From the NCBI GenBank assembly GCA_014529385.2, contig CM043955.1:137156108-137220107 (forward strand): DNA of 64,000 nt, written 5' to 3'. The position numbers and the translations under genes were made by a program. Below, piece by piece: positions 54,580-64,000 of this stretch. Numbering within the stretch: position 1 is the stretch's first letter; the number at the start of each line of letters is the position of its first letter. A model generated the notes under the pieces. The model saw only the letters and a list, made by a program, of their open reading frames with translations. It was not told the DNA's origin and did no database searches. The stretch is from Adiantum capillus-veneris. Its lineage: Eukaryota; Streptophyta; Polypodiopsida; Polypodiales; Pteridaceae.

Positions 54580-56690
54580 ATTCTAGCCGAGGTTTTTTGC
54601 TCACAGCTTACATTTTTCAATGTGGATTATGCAGCACATGATTTGTGCTCATGTATGACGGACAATGTGGATTTCCACAAAGGTTTTTGATGTTAGTTTT
54701 GTGTGGATTGGCTATGTATGCATGCACGGATACACTTTGAGCTATTTGGCAATTGGTAGTTTATGCCCTTTTGTGTATGCCAATTGATTTCGCTAAGATT
54801 TTCTTTTTGAGATTTTGCTCAAATTTCAGGGGAAAATCTATTCATTTTCTTCCTAGATCCTCACCATGATTTGTGCGTATCTACAGTTTACTCTTTGATG
54901 GTACAATGATCGAGGTTGACTCTCCCTTCTTGTATCCATTCCCACTAGAGTGAGATTTAGGAATTCTCATTGTGGCTACAAGTATATACAGGTACACATC
55001 AACCATAGGTTCTTGCTTTACAAGTTCTAGGTACAACCTTTGCACCGTTGTCAAATTATTGTATGCAATTTTGGGGGATGCATTTTGAGCATTGTGCTTG
55101 CTCACTACTTATGCATTTTGTACTCTTTGTCCCCGGATTGACCTCACTTGGTTGAGTGACGCTATTTATGATTTCATATCTCATGCTCGCAATGGCCTCT
55201 GTATGGCTACTCCATAGATTTACATTGAATTGTGGATTTTACAATGTATACCTATTTTAAGTATATGTGAGCATCGATTCGATGCAATTGATCGAGACTA
55301 TGATTTTGTAGCGGTCGAGGTGATCTCCCACTTTTTCATCTTTGATGTGGTTTATGATTGAGATTTTGTCAGTTTACAGGGGAGACTCTGTCGGTTTTCT
55401 CTGAGGATTTCTCACCGTGTTTTTGGTTTTATTGCCACACTTTTGATGCATATGCAAATTTTGGCTTTTTGACACTATCTAGCAGATATGTGTGATGTTT
55501 CACAGTGTGCAAAGATGACTCATGAGAGATGGAGATCTTGTTCATGCCGGCACTTGCGTTGTTCCATTGTGGTCACACATGGCACATTAAACATGGTTGC
55601 TTTTGATGTATGAGGAAACGATAGCCATGTATGCATGCTAGAGAGGTGGCTCGATATGCCAATGACAGTGATGTAATGTTCACCTCTAGAATTCCTCTTG
55701 TTTTTATGTCTGGCACATGTGACATTTCTTTTCATTGATTGCTAGATGCGGGTGTAGTTTTCCACATCATACTATGTCATGAGTGGTTTTGCACTTTTTC
55801 TAGTGGGAGTCTTGAGTGCACTTGGTTGATGGACATTGTAGAAGGAGATGTATGTATGTTATTGCTTAGTGGTGCATCATATACACTTTAAATGTACATT
55901 ATGTTCCTAAGTTGCTCAGTTGAGACAGAGATTGATCTCAATGAGATAATTTGCAAACTATGGGTGTTAGATACTACTTAGAGAGAAATCTTTCTAGATG
56001 CATTCTAGATCACTAGTGATTTCTAAAGGAGGTTGGAGAGACTCGGTATGTCCTATGCATGTATCAGAGGTATGTGATGGCATAGTCTCAATTTTTTTGT
56101 TGGTATGTGATGAGCAACAAACGAGACCGTCATTTGAGAGTGAGCTCTAGTATGCTTAGAAGAGAGAACTTTTAGTTGTGCAAGACCTATCAATAGACTC
56201 TGTAGAGGCAAAGATAAAATAACAATGCTATAGTGAGACACAACAAGTGTCATCAATGTTTGTGCGGATATAGGTATAGCGGGTCTACTCCCTAAAGACA
56301 TAGAAGACATAGAGTTCTTTGATATGCTCATGCTCGAGGTTGATGAGGTGATGCTAACACACATAGTTCTGTCTATTGATGATAGAGGTGTAGCCATCCC
56401 AGTGGCTGTAATGGTACATCCATACATGATGAGTAGTTCTGATGATGCACTGTGTGAAAATAGCATTGAGGATGCTAGTACAACCAAGATTGCATAGATT
56501 TTGTTAGAATTCAGACGTTCATGGATGACCTACTAGTGTCGAGGCCCACCCTAGCTATTGCAGTGGGAGCATTTTATAGTAGGTAGTGTTAGTCGTACGA
56601 TGATTGACACTAGCATGATGCATTGTGGAGATAGAGATATGCAGATCATATATGGATGTCTGTGGGATTTGCATTGTAACATTTAATGGC
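54580..56690 (+). pseudogene. Decayed relative of element C (leader, Gag-protease, RT-tail remnant)
   Basis: Collinear with 6880-9560. Leader (about 54600-54940), knuckle region near 55561 (CATTGTGGTCACACATGGCACATTAA), protease region near 55741 (CTAGATGC... then CATGAGTGGTTTTGCAC), and the tail near 56560-56690 (GCAGTGGGAGCATTT; ATGCAGATC). Stops throughout. Like element C it has no integrase or RT between protease and tail. Confidence 0.75.
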
Positions 56691-57700
56691 CTAATAACTT
56701 GTGTGTAGCGGAAATTAGCATGAACATAGTGGGCATTTCATTAATATAGATTCCTAATGAGAATTACAAGAGTGCTTGGGTGGAGAGAGCAACAAAAAGC
56801 ATAACACCTAGTTAGATAGCATCAACAATACTTTCAAAAGAGAGAGAAATTAAGCAATTGACAACAGTTGAGGACCGGATTTGCATGGAGCCGGTCCCCC
56901 CTCCAAAAGGCTTTGTATTATGGTTTCTCCCATCAAGAGAGACATTGTACAATACAATTATTTGTGTTCCTTCAAGACTAGCTAGTGCAATGAAGATGAA
57001 AGCTTCATGCACTAAGCAAAACACTTAGCAAACACAACATCAATTATCCCCGTTCTCAGACCCAAGACCTCACACACCTTCGAAGATGGTGAGAGCTAGC
57101 AGGGTATGAGAGTAGATTGAGAGGAAGAAGGAGTATCTTACGAGAAAGATGTACATCTCCTCACATAATCACTCATATTAGCATAGCTTAGCTTAGTAAT
57201 TAGCTTGGTAGAGGAGATGAGCATGCATTGAAGCTTGGCTCTTGGTTGGATTTGCATCCACATGCCAAGAGTGTGTTGATGTAGGCTTCTATCTCACAAG
57301 CTTGGAGTAGGTGATGAGCTCTCCATTAAAGCTTGGGAAGAGATAGTCTTCTCTTTCTTCACACATGAGATTGTGTGAGTGTGTGTGTGATAATGCCTTG
57401 CAAAAATCAGCCCCCTCTCTCTCTCTCTTGGGCGAGCCCTCTTGCTATTTGCCACATCACCACTCTTCAACTCAAAGCAAAGATCTTGCAGCTTCTTTGA
57501 ACAAGTTAAAAAAAGGTGCAAACGTGGAGATTACACGTCTTTTGGTTTTGAAATATCTGATACTTACACCACATACAAGGATATGCAAAACTATTATCCA
57601 TATTTGACAAATTGATGTGAGAAATATTCCCATGCATTAGGAAACACTAAACCCTACATCGCAAGATTATGCTACTCACACTATTTCCAAGAATGCAAAC
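56691..57700. other. Intergenic, no recognised feature
   Basis: Short ORFs on both strands without domains. A GT tract near 57375 and a CT tract near 57415 are minor. Confidence 0.5.
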
Positions 57701-57714
57701 TATATAACTGGTGT

Positions 57715-58292
57715 GTTCCTTTATCTACTATTTATCTATCTACAATTGGATTGCTTTTCATGCTTTCTATCAACTATCTAATTACCTTTTATTGGCCTAT
57801 TTATTGTGTTTTGCATCTACTAACTACCTATGTGCCATGTGTATCTATCTACTATACTACTTATTGTGTTTGATATCTACTATATAGCATGTTTTTAAAC
57901 ATCTGTACTCAATGTATGTGCACTATATCCAATCTATCTCCTTATCTACCATTTGTGTCTATCTCTTTATCTCCTTTATTCATCTAACAACTTTGCCTAT
58001 CTCTCTATTTTTGTCTATACTATCTACATTCTTTTTCTCTAATTACTTTAGAGATAGCTATCTATCTTCCATGTCTATCTATACCCTATATACCTTCTAT
58101 CATCCTTCTCTATTGATGTCTCTTTTGATATTTCCACTAAATATACTCTCTCTTTTTATCCACTGTATCTATCTACTGACTATCTCTATCTAAATCTACT
58201 ATCGATCTCTCTATATGACTATGTACTGTTTTCTTGACATACTATACTGTATCTATGTATTATCTACTATTTACTTTAGTCATCTATATATT

Positions 58293-58329
<37 letters not shown>

Positions 58330-58460
58330 TTCATTGGATCTCTATCTCTCTATCTCTGTCTTCCAAATCAATCTCAAGCTTAGTCTCTATCTCTTTCAAT
58401 ATTTCTTTGTATCTTTATGTATATACCTTTGCCTCTGACTATCTCTGTGATTTGGGGATT
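57715..58460. repeat. Degenerate ATCT/TATC-rich tract
   Basis: About 740 bp dominated by imperfect TATCTA(C/T) units, with (TG)n at 58300-58328. Apparent ORFs (57912-58193, 58215-58505) follow from the composition. Confidence 0.85.
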
Positions 58461-58499
58461 TTGCATTTAACTAAAGATGAAATTTGGCATGAGAGAGAA

Positions 58500-59033
58500 C
58501 TTTAAAGTGTAAATTTGCTACGTGTGTGTGCATGCATATGCATGTGTGCAAATTGATGCATATGTGTGCATTTATGTTTGTGTAATTGATGGATCATGTG
58601 TGTCTATTTGTGTGACTCTATGTGAGCATTTGTGTACTTATTTGTATGCCTTTGTATGTGTGTGTGTGTGTGTATGCGCGTTTTGCATGTGGGTCCATGC
58701 ATTGGATCAAAGCCTACTTTTGAGTTACTGTGCATGCATCAAATTGTGTACTAATTTGCAATTTCTTGCTGCATTTGTATATGATTTGTGTGTGAGTATA
58801 TGTTTGCATGAATGTTTGTGTTATGTGCACTTATATGCAAAATTGTGCTTAAATTTATGGGTGTTTGTGCATATAGATGGAAAGAGAACTTACATTGACA
58901 AGCTCGGAGTGCCAACAATTATTCACCAACACTTGCAACACGCAAAAAACTAATGTTGTGAGCGCGCACGCGCACGCGCGCGCACACACACACACACACA
59001 CAAACCCTCACAAACATTCTCTCTCTCTCTTTA

Positions 59034-59079
<46 letters not shown>

Positions 59080-59105
59080 TTGGTCACTTCATCTAACACA
59101 CTTGG

Positions 59106-59145
<40 letters not shown>

Positions 59146-59180
59146 AAACCCTCACAAACATTCTCTCTCTCTCTTTCTCT

Positions 59181-59240
<60 letters not shown>

Positions 59241-59260
59241 GTCACTTCATCTAACTTTGA
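58500..59260. repeat. Duplicated block, copy 1, with compound AC/CT microsatellites
   Basis: 58575-58955 matches 62515-62890 nearly base for base (GTGGGTCCATGCATTGGATC, TTGCATGAATGTTTGTG, GCTCGGAGTGCCAACAAT). Both run into (CA)n, then ACAAACATTCTCTCTC and CT/CA arrays. Copy 1 contains an extra local duplication of ACTTGGTC plus CT/CA arrays (about 59000-59240). Confidence 0.92.
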
Positions 59261-59388
59261 CCGCTTCATCCAACTACACAATAAACACTTGAACTATTAA
59301 GGTAACATGGAAGTATCTCGACCTATGGGTGAGTACCTGGATTTCCATACCTTGCTATACTTCATCCGCCTCGATGGATACATTTGGA

Positions 59389-59390
59389 CA

Positions 59391-59465
<75 letters not shown>
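59389..59465. repeat. (CA)n microsatellite
   Basis: About 37 nearly uninterrupted AC units. Confidence 0.98.
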
Positions 59466-59467
<2 letters not shown>

Positions 59468-62400
59468 AGTGATGTAGTTCATGGTTATTTTGTTTTATGG
59501 GTTATTACTGTGATCTATACTCTGCACTTCCCTCAATGAGTAATTCTTGATTTAGCAATGCATAATTGAACCAATGTATGTAGCGTTTTATGGGTGTCTT
59601 ACATGAGTTTATAATTTTTTAATACCTCATTGGGAGTTTTAGTAGGTTGCATACCTGGTAAGATTATCCCCTTTTATTAAGACCCTATCTCCTCTCTATG
59701 AGCATTTGGAATGAGGCCCTTTAACTAGGATATAGCCTTTATTGGGTATCTATTTCCTTGCACCGACACCACCCCGGGTGACTCACCTCTTGTCCCTTGC
59801 CTACCGGGTTTTAACTAAGGACTGGTCGCCCTTAACTTAAGACTTTCCCTACCAGCCTTAATTGTGCCTGCTTTATCGCTGTGCTTGCATCCTACCCGAT
59901 GCTAGCTTTCATTGCTCCTCTCCCTACCAACTTACTTCCCTCCTAGGATGGGCTCCAGCACGACATTATTATGATGGGATTCCTTGCCATGGTGTGCATG
60001 CCAAGTGTGGCCATACCTGTCAAGTTTCATTGTATCAATAGTAGTTGACATGCTTTTTGTTGCTTCATACCAATCCACTACCCCTATATAAAGGTGAGGG
60101 GCTCTTCTCCTTTCACTTAGACTTGGGTTCTGTCTTTGACGTTTTGCAAACAGAGAAGGTAATTGTGGTTTAGTGATTGGGCATTGGGTCTTGTTGTGCT
60201 GTCCCTTGCAAAATTAAAAAACCCCATATGTGGCCGACTTTCTCTATCATCGGATATCATCTAAGGCGAGGGATAATAAATCTAACCTTTGGTTAGGCTT
60301 GGGATTACGTGTTCTAAAAGGTCACTGCCATGCATTGTTTAAAGGTACTGGTCTCTAAGCATGGTTTATGCTTGATAGGCTTTGGAAGGGTACCTGCCTT
60401 GTATTAGTGACTTGCTGTACAATTTTGGTTCCACAAAATTGGATGAAACAATTGTTATAAAAGCTGGTGTATTGGGCAATTTTCTTAGGTCACTCCAAGC
60501 ATATTATTAAACTCATGTAACTTTTTACTTGGACATGTGGATTGCCCATTGGATTGCTAGTAATGGTCGTTTTAAGTACTAGACTATATGGTGGTATTGT
60601 ATTAACATTTCATATTGATGGCATTCAATTATCTGCAGTACTTATGGGGTTGTGGCTTTACTGAAAATTTCTAATTTAATCTCTTTACTGTGATGTTGGA
60701 AATGTTGGACACCAATCTAAAAAAAAGGGAGGGGAACTCTGCTCACCTGATCTCTAATGTTTAGCCCGAGTAACATATTGGGTGACTATGGATTTACATT
60801 AATGGGATGGCTTGGGCACAAAATAGGATGAGTTTTTTTCTCTGATTACTGTTGGTCTTTTGACTAATAAGGTTAGTATATGTTTTGATGGACTCCTGGC
60901 CTGCTCACTTTAATGAGCTTGAGAATTTACTAATCTAAAATATGCAATCTTTGTATTACCTTATGCACATCATTAGTAGTTTTGGTTGCTTATTATAGAT
61001 GCTTATGGAAAAGAAGATGGTGGACTCTAACACTAGCTCTTTTGCCTACATATCATTTTTGACCTGGTTTTGTTGCTTAAGTACCTGGGATTTGGCATAA
61101 AAAAACAAAAATGGGTTATAAGGCTTTGGTATGAGAGTTATGGTAGGGTCCTTATGTTTCCATGGGCCCATTTACCAGGGGTTGCTAACTCTAGATTGAC
61201 AGATTTATAAAAACACTAACTTGGAGTATGTGTACTCTCCTGTATTGGCTAAAATTTGGGATTGATTTGTATTTTTCTACCTTTTTAACAAGGCATGATT
61301 CAAGAAGGCATGACATTGCTGAATTCTGTATTAGGCTTTTCGGTATCCTACACACGACTGGAATGCTCTACCGGGTATGGGTTGGCATATTACTCATGTT
61401 GCAAGATTAAGGTATGAGCCTACTTCAGACATAATGATGGCTCTCCCTAGCTGGGGTTTGAAGGGTTGAAAGGTATGATAATGGCTCACTGGGATTTGAT
61501 ATTTACATAAGTTTCAGTAGCGGGCAATTTTTGTTGGTTGTGATCTTGATTGGAGATCTGGTCTATGGCTTATTTGCTGGCCTTTTAATCATGGTCTCTA
61601 GTTGTTGTGCTAGTCTTTTTGCTGGGAATGGATTTTATTCTCAGGACCTGGCTTGATTTGGGTATGGTCTGTTGGTTAGGAAGATTAATTTTTATTCTTG
61701 CTTCACACCACATAATTATTGATCTGCTGGCTTTTGATACTTTCATTTCTACATCAAAAAGTATGGTAGGGTCCACTATATGATATTATCTAATCTAACA
61801 GTTTAAGGTTAAACTTGGCTAATCTCGGGTAATCTTGTCTTTGTCTTGTTGGCTTAGTGTGCTGATTTTGCTGGCCTAGCTTTTTTAGACCACTATAAAC
61901 TTTTATGCTTGATCCTTTGATTTGTTACCCTTCTAATATATTTCTACCGTTATTCTTTAGCTTTACCTAGCTGAAATTAGACTAATGTTTGAGCTGAAAG
62001 CATGTTGAGCCTTGAGAAATTCCATCATGGCTTTCTAGAAATATGGTTTTTAGTGGTTATTGGCAGCCGATTATCGAGCTTGTTGAATTTGCATTAGCTG
62101 ACCCTGATTTGTTTTGTTCTCTACTTCTTGTTTGAAGGATATAATGCCATTGCTTATTGATTGTGGAAAACTCTCGCTTATAGAGTAGGTTTTGGTTCCA
62201 CTATTTGAAGGTCCCGACTTAGATTTGTACAACAAGATTAATGTTACAATGGAAAGCTTCTCTAGTCACTTTGAATTTATATACTTACATGGTTTGGTTT
62301 AAACTTAAGGGTGGTTTGATAGGATGCAACTCTTTAGGACAAATTTGATAGGATTATTTAAAAATATGGAAAATACTTAAGATTTGTTAATTACTTTGAT

Positions 62401-62480
62401 ATTTAGGACAATAGCTTGTCTAATAATTTTTAAGTTTGACATGGATAACAATTGATAGGTTCTTTGAAGCCTGTCATACA
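59466..62480. other. Intergenic, no supported gene
   Basis: About 3 kb of AT-rich DNA. A TATATAAAGG motif (60084-60093) with a following C/T-rich stretch could be an old LTR or promoter. No ORF over about 65 codons has a recognisable domain. Confidence 0.5.
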
Positions 62481-63083
<603 letters not shown>

Positions 63084-63089
63084 AAATCT

Positions 63090-63207
63090 CGTCTCCTAAT
63101 GTTGTAGCGAGAATAGTGGAATACTATATTATAGAGTGGGGAGGATAGGGTCCTCCTAATGTTAAGAGAGAATAGTGGAATACTGTATTCTAGAGTGGGA
63201 TAGGGTA
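63090..63207. repeat. 58-bp imperfect tandem duplication
   Basis: CCTCCTAATGTT..., AGAATAGTGGAATACT and ATTCTAGAGTGGG-type blocks occur at 63093-63150 and again at 63151-63207. Confidence 0.85.
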
Positions 63208-63646
63208 GGGTTTGCAAATCTACAAGTTGATGGAGTGCGGGGGGAAAGGAAGATACAACAAAAAATACCTACATCTAAAAATCTTACAATCTGGAATCTA
63301 TAAAGCTGTGTGCAAAAACGTATGTCGATATCAAAGCTGGTAAGATCATCTATGTTAGTGTCAATATGCCCATTAGTATTAATTGGGAAAATTTGAAATT
63401 TCAAAATTTTAAAAGAGTGTTTCCCTCCACTTGTACTGATGCATGTATGGACCCCCCTCCCTAGGTGGTGCCAGTTGCATTGTGCTAATATTAGGCAACC
63501 TCTAGTCATGTTTTCTTGAGTGGTCTCATGATTTTCTTCTATGTAAATGCATGCTTGCATGTTTGTTTCTCCTTCTTCAAAGTTGGTAATGGCCGATTTA
63601 TCTTGGATTTTAGAATATGCCAAGGTGCAAAGTGAAACAATTCCAT

Positions 63647-63668
63647 TCCCCCCCCCCCCCCCCACGGG

Positions 63669-63752
<84 letters not shown>

Positions 63753-64000
63753 TTCAGCCTATTTTTGCTACAACTTGCAACTCTAATTTCCCCCCCCCAT
63801 CATAAGTAGCTCGGATCCCTCTCAAAAAGTGAATTCCTAATAAGAGACTAAAAAATCTCTTGGAAAATGCTTTCTCGCACACCCTCCACTCTCCCCTTAT
63901 CCAACCATATGGATTTACTACCATGCTAACATCTTCATCCCCTTCTTCTCCTTTCTTGCTCGAGCCACCCCCTCCACTCCCCCTTATCCAACCATATAGC
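63647..64000. repeat. Poly-C, (CT)n and repeated CTTATCCAACCATAT block
   Basis: C-run 63647-63663, CT tract about 63669-63743, C-run at 63791-63797. The block CCTCCACTC.CCCTTATCC followed by AACCATAT occurs at about 63883-63912 and 63970-63998. 63208-63646 holds no recognised feature. Confidence 0.9.

Noticed and set aside
57912-58953. ORFs of 93-143 codons in the ATCT and GT tracts
   Set aside because: Composition follows the simple repeats (Ser/Leu/Tyr/Val/Cys strings); no domain.

Overview
The window is nuclear DNA of a land plant with a large, retrotransposon-filled genome. Introns have GT-AG borders. LTR elements carry the plant-type primer-binding site TGGTATCAGAGC (complementary to initiator Met tRNA). 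Microsatellites are long, and there are nested Ty3/gypsy and Ty1/copia elements, Helitron-type PIF1 helicase debris and a MITE. I lean towards a fern, from the huge introns and this repeat mix, but the species cannot be fixed from sequence alone. There are no bacterial genes, rRNAs, tRNAs or CRISPR arrays.

Only one host gene is well supported, and it is easy to miss. It is an IMPACT/YigZ-family (UPF0029) gene on the minus strand, from the start codon at 30779 leftwards past position 1. Six coding exons (30779-30537, 24458-24417, 24341-24226, 24143-24038, 23787-23734 and 105 to beyond 1) join in frame with canonical splice sites and give 222 residues. Intron 1 is about 6.1 kb and intron 5 about 23.6 kb, so almost half of the window is one gene's introns.

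Intron 5 (106-23733) is a nest of retroelements. A degenerate plus-strand gypsy element (LTR ending at 1357, PBS, protease, RT, RNase H) contains a six-copy 470-bp tandem array over the integrase zinc-finger region. A rearranged copia-type element (6531-10593, TSD GGAAT) interrupts the sixth copy and carries a 204-bp-arm hairpin. The gypsy integrase core resumes after it and is cut at 10988 by a gag/protease-only LTR element (B). B is itself interrupted by another gag/protease-only element (A, 13269-17248, TSD CATGA). A minus-strand gypsy 5-prime end (LTR 21661-22238) and a LINE-like fragment follow.

Intron 1 (24459-30536) holds a solo LTR (24985-25731, TSD GAATC) inside an old gag remnant, and a complete but internally deleted minus-strand gypsy element (26755-29723, TSD TTGGA).

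Upstream of the gene there is a PIF/Harbinger-like MITE (30914-31230, TSD TAA, with an empty site nearby). Next comes a duplicated Helitron-helicase segment: copy A about 31310-33100, and copy B about 34020-34815 plus 42178-43785. Copy B is split by a copia element (34816-42177, TSD AAACT). That element carries a 2.2-kb TG...CA insertion next to its PBS. From about 43.8 kb to the end the DNA is decayed intergenic sequence: a truncated second copy of the same copia family (52708-53320), a decayed relative of the element in intron 5 (about 54580-56690), several local duplications, and long AC/CT/GA/GT microsatellites.
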